Shown here piece by piece: positions 1 through 5,811 of a DNA stretch of 5,811 nucleotides. The notes beneath the pieces were generated by a model. It saw nothing but the letters and a program-made list of their open reading frames with translations. It was not told the DNA's origin and made no database searches. Each line of letters opens with the position of its first letter. Position 1 is the stretch's first letter. The stretch is from GCA-2862585 sp963991165. GTDB taxonomy: Bacteria > Bacteroidota > Bacteroidia > Flavobacteriales > UBA7312. The DNA is taken from the NCBI GenBank assembly GCA_963991165.1, contig CAXDOW010000124.1, forward strand, positions 1 to 5,811, written 5' to 3'. The translations under genes were made by a program, and so were the position numbers.

Positions 1-1485
1 AGTCTTATAACTATATTCTGTGGGGAGTCCAAAATGGTGAGTGATGTGTCCTTTATCAATAATTGAATCAACCTTAACATCTAAGGAGTCACTACTCAGA
101 TTAACAATTAATAATTTCACTTTATTATCCTTGTCATAACTGACATAGGCATGAAGGGGATTAAAATTTATTTTTTTCTCATTTCTTGGGCTATTGGGAG
201 CTGTAGCACTTCTTTTTGGATACGTGATCAGCCAATTGTAGTGGTCATTGGTAGTGCTGTAAAATTGACTGGCATTATCGCAAAGTTTGTTCCAAGCAGC
301 AGTGACAATTCCACTAGTTGTAGGTGTTAAATATGTATCATCTTTGTTCATCAGGTGTAAAGCTGCAAATACAGGAAAAGTTTGAGCTCCAATGCTGTGA
401 AAGTGAAATAAATCACTTTCTGTTTGTTGTAAAAGCTGATTAATCTGTGAAGCGACCAATAAGCCATGTGCCCAACTGTTGTTGATGGAATAGGGTTTGT
501 TTTCTATGATGTTGTACTCCGTGACCCAAGTAGAAAAATAGCTTGTTTTTTCCCAACGCGTATTTTTTAACACCCTTTGTAAATCCATTTTGGGGTAAGC
601 CATCAACTGTTTAAATTCTCTTTCGATGCTAAAATCGTATTTAGGTTCTTTGAAATAGCTGTAATAGTGTAGGATAAAGTATATCTGAGAGTGATTAGTT
701 TTAGAAATAGTACGTATTAATGCCTTGCTCAGTTGTTCATTCCAATGCTGGGTTCGTTTATTTCTATCACCACCAACAACTCCAATTTTAGCATTCGGAA
801 ACTCTTTCCAAATGGCTTCTGACCACAACAAACAGGTGTCAATATAATTATCGACACTTGGATAGACAGCACTCGTTAGTAAGTTTTTGGCATAAATTTC
901 ATTACCTAACTCGATGTATTCTATTTTAATGCCTTCTCTTTTGGCAGCTTTTAACATGCTCAGTTCCTTTTCAAGATGACTAGTGGTAATATTAAGTGTG
1001 AAAACAGCAGTGGACTGAGTGGCTTTTATTCCTTGAGCAAACTCCTTAATGGTATTGTACTTAGGAGGTTTAGCATTGTATCTGTAAATCTGCCTCCAAA
1101 AGGAGTTTTTTGTTCGGTTTTCTTTAGCAATAGCTTTGAGCTCTTGAGGGTCTTGAATAAATCGCCCGTTGTGTTTTATGTTGTATTTGTATAAAAAGGG
1201 AATAAGCTGTTGGTAAGAAATAGTCCATCCAGTTTGCCAATCCCAATACAAACTGTTACTACCACCAGGATATCGCAAGGTATTGGTGTGTAAATCGTTC
1301 AAGGCCTTTGAAAATTCAGGATTGCTCCATGTTGGGGTATTAGACATATCGGAGTTATACCCCATAAGAGGAGGGGAAAGTGACTGATCTAAAGTAATGG
1401 TAACTACCTCTTGTGTAAACCCAATCAAAGAAAAAAATATGCTGACTATTAAAAAAAGTTGCTGAGCGGTTTTGATAGACGACAT
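1..1485 (-). CDS. Secreted clan GH-A glycoside hydrolase (GH51/GH79-like), C-terminus cut by window edge
   Basis: The frame is open for 495 codons from the ATG at 1485 to the left edge with no stop, so the 3' end is missing. Residues 1-25 look like a signal peptide: Lys5, a hydrophobic core at about 10-23, and a Gly-Phe-Thr-Gln end. An LRYPGGS motif follows, as near the start of GH51-type barrels. The motif ELGNE places a probable acid/base at Glu196, and WVTEYN places a probable nucleophile at Glu323. Two glutamates on strands 4 and 7 of a TIM barrel are the hallmark of clan GH-A retaining glycosidases. The last 45 or so visible residues (HAYVSYDKDNKVKLLIVNLS) look like the beta-sandwich that follows such barrels. 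Substrate and exact family cannot be told; arabinofuranosidase-like or glucuronidase-like activity is conceivable. A type IX secretion tail, common in such proteins, would lie off the window. The start lies 9 bases after the dnaJ stop, so co-transcription is likely. Confidence 0.8.
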   Translation of the reverse strand, partial: MSSIKTAQQLFLIVSIFFSLIGFTQEVVTITLDQSLSPPLMGYNSDMSNTPTWSNPEFSKALNDLHTNTLRYPGGSNSLYWDWQTGWTISYQQLIPFLYKYNIKHNGRFIQDPQELKAIAKENRTKNSFWRQIYRYNAKPPKYNTIKEFAQGIKATQSTAVFTLNITTSHLEKELSMLKAAKREGIKIEYIELGNEIYAKNLLTSAVYPSVDNYIDTCLLWSEAIWKEFPNAKIGVVGGDRNKRTQHWNEQLSKALIRTISKTNHSQIYFILHYYSYFKEPKYDFSIEREFKQLMAYPKMDLQRVLKNTRWEKTSYFSTWVTEYNIIENKPYSINNSWAHGLLVASQINQLLQQTESDLFHFHSIGAQTFPVFAALHLMNKDDTYLTPTTSGIVTAAWNKLCDNASQFYSTTNDHYNWLITYPKRSATAPNSPRNEKKINFNPLHAYVSYDKDNKVKLLIVNLSSDSLDVKVDSIIDKGHITHHFGLPTEYSYKT

Positions 1486-1494
1486 ATTTAATGT

Positions 1495-2607
1495 TTAGTT
1501 GAACATTTCTTTGACACGTTCAAAAAATGACTTATCAGAATTTGATGGTTTTGGAGTGAAATTTTCGGAACTTTTCAAGCCCTTAATAATTTTCTCTTCA
1601 TCTTTTGACAACGATTGAGGAGTCCATACATTGATGTGAACGAGTAAATCGCCTTTACCGTATCCGTTGATAGTAGGTAGGCCTTTATTTTTTAATCGTA
1701 ATATTTTACCACTTTGGGTGCCAGCATCGACTTTTATTTTTGCCTTGCCTGAGATGGTAGGGATGATGATTTCATTTCCTAATATGGCGTCTATCAAGCT
1801 TATGTAGCAGTCAAAATGAAGGTTGTTGTTTTCACGCTTTAGTTGTGGGTGCTCTTCGACGTCAATAAGCACTATCAAATCGCCAGCATAGCCATCGAAA
1901 GGAGCTGCATTTCCTTTGCCACTGACTTTTAACTGCATCCCTTCTTCGACCCCTGCAGGAATGGAAATGCTCACAACTTCTTCTTGTTGTATCATGCCAT
2001 TGCTATCGGAACCGCTGGGTCTTTTGTCTATGGTTTTTCCAAGACCATTGCATGAGGGGCAAGCCACGGTTGTCTGCATCTGTCCAAGAATGGTGTTGGA
2101 GACTCGGGTCACTTGTCCAGTGCCATTGCACTGACTACAGGTTTGGAAGGTGACTCCAGGTGCTTGAACCAATTTTTTTACTTTGATTTTTTTATCTATA
2201 CCGTTGGCAACTTCCTCTAATTTTAGAGTTAATTTTATTCTCAGATTAGACCCTTTGTGTCGTCGTGGACCTCTTTGTCCTCCTCCAAAAAAACTCTCGA
2301 AAGGACTACCTCCACCAAAAATGTCTCCAAACTGAGAAAAAATATCTTCCATGTTCATGCCACCACCGCCAGCTCCTCGTTGACCCATTCCAGCATGGCC
2401 AAACTGATCGTATCGTTGTTTTTTTTCTGGATTACTGAGAACGTCGTATGCTTCGGCGGCTTCTTTAAACTTTTCTTCGGCCAATTCATCGTCAGGGTTT
2501 TTGTCGGGGTGGTATTTGATAGCTAATTTTCGGTACGCTTTTTTAATTTCGCTTGGGTCAGCTGACTTACTCACCCCTAATACCTCATAATAATCTCTTT
2601 TGCTCAT
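1495..2607 (-). CDS. dnaJ: Chaperone protein DnaJ (Hsp40), two-zinc-motif type
   Basis: This is the cytoplasmic co-chaperone that delivers unfolded proteins to DnaK and stimulates its ATPase. The J domain covers about residues 4-68, with the HPD triad at 33-35. A Gly/Phe-rich linker (about 69-117) contains two DIF motifs at 88-90 and 95-97. Then come the first beta-sandwich domain with an inserted zinc module, the second substrate-binding domain (about 248-330), and a C-terminal helix ending in KEMFN. Only two CxxCxGxG motifs are present (Cys157/Cys160 and Cys183/Cys186) where the E. coli protein has four. The flanks align to motifs 2 and 3, so zinc site II is kept and site I (motifs 1 and 4) is absent. 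The rest is intact at 370 residues, close to the usual length, so the gene is not decaying. It starts 4 bases after the grpE stop, without a Shine-Dalgarno motif, and is probably co-transcribed with grpE. Confidence 0.97.
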   Translation of the reverse strand: MSKRDYYEVLGVSKSADPSEIKKAYRKLAIKYHPDKNPDDELAEEKFKEAAEAYDVLSNPEKKQRYDQFGHAGMGQRGAGGGGMNMEDIFSQFGDIFGGGSPFESFFGGGQRGPRRHKGSNLRIKLTLKLEEVANGIDKKIKVKKLVQAPGVTFQTCSQCNGTGQVTRVSNTILGQMQTTVACPSCNGLGKTIDKRPSGSDSNGMIQQEEVVSISIPAGVEEGMQLKVSGKGNAAPFDGYAGDLIVLIDVEEHPQLKRENNNLHFDCYISLIDAILGNEIIIPTISGKAKIKVDAGTQSGKILRLKNKGLPTINGYGKGDLLVHINVWTPQSLSKDEEKIIKGLKSSENFTPKPSNSDKSFFERVKEMFN

Positions 2608-2611
2608 TATG

Positions 2612-3100
2612 TTAGTTGTTGGCTACTACTACTTTAGCGTAGCGAATTACTTTTTCATTTAAAAAATAGCCCTTTTCAATCACATCTATTATTTTTCCTT
2701 TCATGTCATCGTTGGGAGAGGGGACATTCGTTATGGCTTCGTGAAAGTCCGTATTGAGCTCGTTACCTATAGGGTCGTCCATAGCTTTTAGCCCTTTGGA
2801 TTCTAAGGTGCTTTTCAATTTGTTATAGATTAAAACGACTCCTTTGTCTTCTTGCTCTCCGTTCGCTTTTATGGATCTTTCAAAATCGTCAATAACTGGT
2901 AGAAGTGCCATCAAAATATCTTCTCCAGCAGTTTTGAAAAGGTCAAGCCGTTCTTTAGCTGTTCTTTTTTTGAAATTTTCAAACTCTGCAAACAATCGTA
3001 GGTGTTTGTCGTTAAGTTCCGAGAACTTTTCTTCGAAATTTATTTCCTGTTTCTTAGGCGTTGAAGAGTCTTTTTTGGTCGTCTTCTTTTTTTTGGTCAT
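2612..3100 (-). CDS. grpE: Nucleotide exchange factor GrpE
   Basis: GrpE is the dimeric factor that releases ADP from DnaK and completes the DnaK-DnaJ chaperone cycle in the cytoplasm. The 162-residue protein has a Lys-rich, probably disordered N-terminus (1-18). A long helix carries the family motif LRLFAEFENFKKR (34-46), followed by LLPVIDDFERS (66-76). The C-terminal beta domain has FHEAI (119-123) and GYFLNEKVIRYAKVVVAN (144-161). I chose the ATG at 3100 (MTKKKK). An in-frame ATG at 3148 would add 16 hydrophobic residues unlike any GrpE N-terminus, and that stretch overlaps the likely promoter at 3131-3161. No Shine-Dalgarno motif is seen before either start. The gene leads the grpE-dnaJ pair and is separated by 90 bases from the tlpA-like gene upstream. 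Confidence 0.96.
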   Translation of the reverse strand: MTKKKKTTKKDSSTPKKQEINFEEKFSELNDKHLRLFAEFENFKKRTAKERLDLFKTAGEDILMALLPVIDDFERSIKANGEQEDKGVVLIYNKLKSTLESKGLKAMDDPIGNELNTDFHEAITNVPSPNDDMKGKIIDVIEKGYFLNEKVIRYAKVVVANN

Positions 3101-3130
3101 AATGTATGGTGCTGTTTTAAAAAGAGTGAG

Positions 3131-3161
3131 CAAAATCAATGCCACCATGAAAGAGTTGACA
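3131..3161 (-). promoter_or_regulatory. Candidate promoter of grpE-dnaJ
   Basis: Read on the minus strand, TGATTTTG (3138-3131) differs at one position from the Bacteroidota -7 consensus TAnnTTTG. Nineteen bases upstream lies TGTC (3161-3158), a weak match to the -33 TTG/TTTG element at the expected spacing. Transcription would begin near 3125, giving a leader of about 25 bases before the grpE ATG at 3100. The match is imperfect and is a reading by eye. Its position in the only sizeable gap of the window, in front of a heat-shock gene pair, adds weight. Confidence 0.45.
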
Positions 3162-3169
3162 TTTTGTCA
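3157..3169. promoter_or_regulatory. 13-base palindrome, possible heat-shock operator
   Basis: The sequence TGACATTTTGTCA is a perfect inverted repeat of two 5-base arms around three T's (three A's on the minus strand). It lies in the gap before grpE and overlaps the -33 part of the candidate promoter, where a bound repressor would block RNA polymerase. It is not the CIRCE element used by HrcA (TTAGCACTC-N9-GAGTGCTAA). The arms are short, so chance is possible. The role as an operator is inferred from position and symmetry only. Confidence 0.4.
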
Positions 3170-3190
3170 CATTGGAGGTGAATTGAAAAG

Positions 3191-3697
3191 TTAGTCTAAT
3201 TTAGAAGTGAGAAATTCATTTAATTGGTCGCCTTTCAAGTCCTTGGCAATTACCTTTCCTTGTCCGTCAAGGATAAAAGTTTTGGGGATAGACCTTACAC
3301 CATATAAGGAAGCGGCATCAGATTGCCATCCCTTTAATTCACTGACGTGGTATTCCCAAAAGAGCTTGTCTTTGGTCATGGCTTTAAGCCAACTACTTAG
3401 TTTTCTATCTAGAGATACGCTGTAAATTTCCAATCCTTTCCCATTTTCAAATCGCTCATTTTTAAAGCGGTTGTAGGTAGCTACCAAATTGGGGTTTTCT
3501 CTACGACAGGGGCCACACCAAGAGGCCCAAAAGTCAATGATGACGTACTTGCCTTTCAATTCGGAAAGTTTCATTACCTCGTCTTTTGGATTTTTGAAAG
3601 CTAGTTCAGGTGCTATATCGCCTACATTTGGCGATTGAGAAAAGACCGTTGTTGTTAAGAAAAATAGTCCTAAAAATAAAAGAAATCGAGGGTTCAT
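3191..3697 (-). CDS. Exported TlpA/ResA-like thiol-disulfide oxidoreductase
   Basis: This is a small thioredoxin-fold protein, expected to reduce or exchange disulfides of partner proteins in the periplasm. Residues 1-20 form a signal peptide: Arg4, a Leu/Phe-rich core, and a Val-Phe-Ser-Gln end as is common in Bacteroidota. There is no lipobox cysteine, so it is probably soluble. The mature part follows the peroxiredoxin/TlpA layout: GDIAPELAFKN, LSELKGKYVIIDFWASWCGPCR with active-site Cys61 and Cys64, and the cis-proline motif SIPKTFIL with Pro137. At 168 residues it is a single domain without the extra N-terminal domain of many Bacteroidota TlpA-like proteins. Its ATG is separated by one base from the murA stop, so the two are almost surely co-transcribed. 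Family relatives serve in cytochrome c maturation or envelope stress; the partner here is unknown. Confidence 0.9.
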   Translation of the reverse strand: MNPRFLLFLGLFFLTTTVFSQSPNVGDIAPELAFKNPKDEVMKLSELKGKYVIIDFWASWCGPCRRENPNLVATYNRFKNERFENGKGLEIYSVSLDRKLSSWLKAMTKDKLFWEYHVSELKGWQSDAASLYGVRSIPKTFILDGQGKVIAKDLKGDQLNEFLTSKLD

Positions 3698-3698
3698 A

Positions 3699-5003
3699 TT
3701 ATACTCTTTTTATGTTTGCTCCAAGTTGATTCAGTCTGGTATCTATATGTTGATACCCTCTATCAATTTGATTGATGTTGTTAATGGTGCTTGTTCCTTT
3801 TGCAGAAAGGGCTGCTATCAATAAGGATACTCCTGCTCTGATGTCTGGAGAGGTCATCTTGGTTGCTCTCAAGGGCGATTTACGATTTAATCCAATTACT
3901 GTCGCTCGGTGTGGATCGCACAGTATGATTTGAGCTCCCATATCAATAAGTTTGTCAGTAAAGAATAAGCGGCTCTCAAACATTTTTTGATGAATTAAAA
4001 CACTTCCTTTTGCTTGAGTTGCTACTACCAAAACGATGCTTAGTAGGTCAGGCGTAAAGCCAGGCCATGGTGCGTCTGAAATAGTTAAAATAGATCCATC
4101 AATATAATTTTCAATTTCGTATTCATCTTGTGCTGGAATGAAAATATCATCTTGCCGTCTTTCAAGTTTTATGCCTAATTTTTTAAAAACATTGGGAATG
4201 ACACCAAGTTCATCGTATTGCACATTTTTGATGGTTAGTTCGGATTGTGTCATGGCAGCAAGTCCGATAAAGGATCCAATTTCAATCATGTCTGGAAGTA
4301 TGGTGTGTTCGCATCCCGATAGGTAGTCAACACCATTGATGACTAAGAGATTGGAGCCGATACCTGAAATATCAGCTCCCATTCTGTTGAGTAGTTTGCA
4401 GAGTTGTTGAAGGTATGGTTCACAGGCAGCGTTGTAAATCGTAGTTTTTCCTTTTGCCATTACCGCTGTCATTACGATGTTAGCAGTTCCAGTTACTGAT
4501 GCTTCGTCTAGTAACATGTAGGTTCCTTTTAGTTCGTTGGCGGTTACTTTATAGAAACTTTCCAGTTGATTGTATTCGAATTTTGCACCTAATTTTTCAA
4601 AGCCAATGAAGTGAGTGTCTAATCTTCGACGACCAATTTTGTCGCCTCCTGGTTTTGGAATATATCCTTTTCCAAACCTTGCTAACAGAGGGCCAACTAT
4701 CATAATGGAACCTCTAATTTTGGTGCCTTTAGTTTTAAATTCTTCTGATTTAAGGTAGTCAAGATTGACATCACTGGCTTGAAAGCTGTAGCTGTTAGGG
4801 CTAAGCTTTTGAATATGTACACCCAAATCAGATAAAAGGTCAATTAAAATGTTGATGTCAACTATATTTGGTATGTTGTTAATTATTACTTTTTCTGGGG
4901 TCAATAAAACGGCACATAATATTTGAAGAGCTTCGTTTTTTGCTCCTTGTGGTTGGATGTCCCCTTTTAGTTTGTGACCGCCTTCAATGACAAATGAACT
5001 CAT
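3699..5003 (-). CDS. murA: UDP-N-acetylglucosamine 1-carboxyvinyltransferase MurA (Asp active site)
   Basis: MurA transfers enolpyruvate from phosphoenolpyruvate to UDP-N-acetylglucosamine, the first committed step of peptidoglycan synthesis, in the cytoplasm. The 434-residue protein is full length. The N-terminal QGAKNEAL contains Lys22 and Asn23, which bind substrate. The active-site loop reads KPGGDKIGRRRLDTHF, so Asp121 (codon 4641-4643) stands where E. coli has the catalytic, fosfomycin-reactive Cys115. Asp319 in PGFTPDL matches the general base Asp305 of E. coli, and Arg389 in SPDIRAG matches Arg397. The C-terminus has the conserved IDRGYQHIDTRLNQLGANIKRV pattern. The Asp variant is known to be active and fosfomycin-insensitive in other bacteria. 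The start ATG overlaps the DUF4290 stop as ATGA, after an A-rich stretch with no Shine-Dalgarno motif, which points to translational coupling. Confidence 0.97.
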   Translation of the reverse strand: MSSFVIEGGHKLKGDIQPQGAKNEALQILCAVLLTPEKVIINNIPNIVDINILIDLLSDLGVHIQKLSPNSYSFQASDVNLDYLKSEEFKTKGTKIRGSIMIVGPLLARFGKGYIPKPGGDKIGRRRLDTHFIGFEKLGAKFEYNQLESFYKVTANELKGTYMLLDEASVTGTANIVMTAVMAKGKTTIYNAACEPYLQQLCKLLNRMGADISGIGSNLLVINGVDYLSGCEHTILPDMIEIGSFIGLAAMTQSELTIKNVQYDELGVIPNVFKKLGIKLERRQDDIFIPAQDEYEIENYIDGSILTISDAPWPGFTPDLLSIVLVVATQAKGSVLIHQKMFESRLFFTDKLIDMGAQIILCDPHRATVIGLNRKSPLRATKMTSPDIRAGVSLLIAALSAKGTSTINNINQIDRGYQHIDTRLNQLGANIKRV

Positions 5004-5620
5004 TTATTTTTTTGTTGGTTTTTGTTTCTGTTATTTTTCTTTTTCTTTCGACTTGTAACTTGTTTCACATTGGGGGAGTATTTAGCCAGTTCAACTCCTT
5101 TTGGAACAATCAACTTGTCTTTGGATAGCTTTCGTAATTGAGCAAAAATGATTTCATCTTCTACGGTATCGTTATTCCAATTGACGTAAGAGCGTTTCAT
5201 TTGGTTGGCAATGGCAACGATTAGTTTGTTTTTAAGTTCTACATCGTCAATGATAATGGCTTCTTTAATCAGAAGTTCGATAACTTTACCGTAATGGTTA
5301 TATTTGATATCATATTTGGGGTAGTTGAGTGGCTCGGGTTTTTGAAACAGCTTTTCTACTACTGGTTGTTCGTAAGGGGAGTCAACATCCAATTTGAATT
5401 TTGAGATGACAAAAATATGATCCCAAAGTTTGTGTTTAAAATCGACGACATCCCTGAGGTGAGGGTTTAAATCACCCATTATGTTTATGATTCCTTCTAC
5501 AAAACGTTGTCTTTCTTTTCGATTTTCTATGGCGACAGCATGATCTACTAGTTTTTGGATGTGTCTTCCGTATTCTGAGATAACTAGTTGATCTCTAGCG
5601 GTATTGTATTCTAAATTCAT
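5000..5620 (-). CDS. DUF4290 family protein upstream of murA
   Basis: This protein of unknown function is recognised as the Bacteroidota DUF4290 family from its N-terminal pattern: LEYNTARDQLVISEYGRHIQ (3-22), an IIxIMGDLNPHLRDVVDFKHKLWDH block (44-68), and PYEQPVVEKLFQKPEPLNYP (82-101). It appears mostly helical. It has no signal peptide or membrane segment, so it is probably cytoplasmic. Residues 191-206 form a very basic tail with nine Lys/Arg among 16 residues, the rest Asn and Gln, which could contact nucleic acid or anionic lipid (inference). The stop codon overlaps the murA start by four bases (ATGA). The tight link to murA suggests a role tied to cell-wall growth or simply co-expression. 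The ATG at 5620 is the natural start because the conserved family region begins almost at once. Confidence 0.88.
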   Translation of the reverse strand: MNLEYNTARDQLVISEYGRHIQKLVDHAVAIENRKERQRFVEGIINIMGDLNPHLRDVVDFKHKLWDHIFVISKFKLDVDSPYEQPVVEKLFQKPEPLNYPKYDIKYNHYGKVIELLIKEAIIIDDVELKNKLIVAIANQMKRSYVNWNNDTVEDEIIFAQLRKLSKDKLIVPKGVELAKYSPNVKQVTSRKKKKNNRNKNQQKNK

Positions 5621-5665
5621 ATGATAACTTTAATGTTCGAAAATACGGTTTATTTTGATATGTGG

Positions 5666-5811
5666 TTAATTTATTATTTCAAGTTTGGCAAACTTTAGTA
5701 ACAATACCTTTTGCCCAAAATTTTTGAATAAAATGGTGGCTTTTTTATTTTCCACCTGTCCTTCTATTTGTATCACTTTTCCTGTTCCAAATTTCTCGTG
5801 TTTTATAGTTG
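5666..5811 (-). CDS. uvrD: UvrD/PcrA-type DNA helicase, C-terminal end only
   Basis: Only the last 47 codons and the stop are inside the window; the 5' part lies beyond the right edge. The peptide contains IKHEKFGTGKVIQIEG (2-17), then KKATILFKNFGQKVLLLKFAKLEII (22-46). This matches the small Tudor-like domain that ends UvrD/PcrA superfamily 1A helicases, where H-x-K-F-G-x-G and a terminal LLLKFAKLE are typical. In PcrA this domain contacts RNA polymerase and aids transcription-coupled repair. The helicase motor itself cannot be seen, so assignment to UvrD or PcrA rests on this tail alone. The stop is 45 bases before the DUF4290 start in the same direction, with no visible terminator between them, so read-through into the DUF4290-murA unit is possible. 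Confidence 0.82.
   Translation of the reverse strand, partial: TIKHEKFGTGKVIQIEGQVENKKATILFKNFGQKVLLLKFAKLEIIN

Noticed and set aside
132..145. TGTCA-TAAC-TGACA inverted repeat, resembling the arms of the palindrome before grpE.
   Set aside because: The arms are in the opposite order, the spacer differs, and it lies inside the glycosidase coding sequence far from any start.
976..1194. Plus-strand open frame of 72 codons.
   Set aside because: It lies opposite the glycosidase gene, has no recognisable protein features, and is best explained as a shadow of the coding strand.
1916..2526. Two plus-strand open frames of 72 and 89 codons opposite dnaJ.
   Set aside because: Both are antisense to a well-conserved gene, and their Ser/Thr/Pro-rich translations look like reverse-strand artefacts.
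2844..3425. Two plus-strand open frames opposite grpE and the tlpA-like gene, one crossing the 90-base gap.
   Set aside because: Their sequences match no family I recognise and follow the antisense of conserved genes. The crossing frame would run through the grpE promoter region.
4138..4326. Plus-strand open frame of 62 codons opposite murA.
   Set aside because: It is a short antisense shadow of a strongly conserved enzyme with no start signal or family match.
5638..5645. TATTTTCG on the minus strand before the DUF4290 gene, similar to a Bacteroidota -7 element.
   Set aside because: No TTTG or TTG element is found at the proper distance upstream, and in this 45-base gap a chance AT-rich match is likely.
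5681..5695. Perfect 7-1-7 palindrome AAGTTTGGCAAACTT near the right edge.
   Set aside because: It lies in the helicase tail encoding the conserved LLLKFAKLE segment, so coding constraint explains it. A one-base centre cannot form a normal hairpin loop and no T-run follows, so it is not a terminator.
1..5811. Possibility of a defence island, mobile element, CRISPR array or RNA gene.
   Set aside because: The window is almost fully covered by same-strand housekeeping or envelope genes with short gaps. No transposase, integrase, direct-repeat array, tRNA or rRNA sequence was seen.

Overview
The window is a compact, AT-rich block of seven genes, all on the minus strand, from a member of the Bacteroidota. 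A marine or free-living flavobacterium-like organism fits best. The support is a DUF4290 gene overlapping murA, a DnaJ of the two-zinc-motif type, signal peptides ending in Phe-Ser-Gln or Phe-Thr-Gln, start codons preceded by A-rich sequence instead of a Shine-Dalgarno motif, and a promoter-like element resembling the Bacteroidota TTG / TAnnTTTG consensus. The exact genus cannot be read from this stretch.

Transcription runs from right to left. At the right edge is the last 47 codons of a UvrD/PcrA-type DNA helicase (5666-5811). After 45 bases comes a DUF4290 protein (5000-5620). It overlaps murA (3699-5003), the first committed enzyme of peptidoglycan synthesis, by an ATGA junction. One base after murA starts a small exported TlpA/ResA-like thiol-disulfide oxidoreductase (3191-3697). 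A 90-base gap follows (3101-3190), the longest non-coding stretch in the window. It holds a perfect 13-base palindrome and a plausible promoter for the chaperone pair grpE (2612-3100) and dnaJ (1495-2607). Nine bases after dnaJ starts a secreted clan GH-A glycoside hydrolase (1-1485), whose C-terminal end lies beyond the left edge.

The genes fall into two probable transcription units. The first is an envelope unit (DUF4290, murA, tlpA-like), possibly continuing from the helicase. The second is a protein-folding unit (grpE, dnaJ) with the glycosidase gene downstream. GrpE and DnaJ are the nucleotide-exchange factor and J-domain co-chaperone of DnaK, which is not in the window. I found no RNA gene, mobile element, CRISPR array or clear terminator, and no strong sign of an undescribed system. 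The points most worth a second look are the Cys-to-Asp active site of MurA, the loss of one complete zinc site in DnaJ, the palindrome before grpE, and the glycosidase attached to the chaperone genes.
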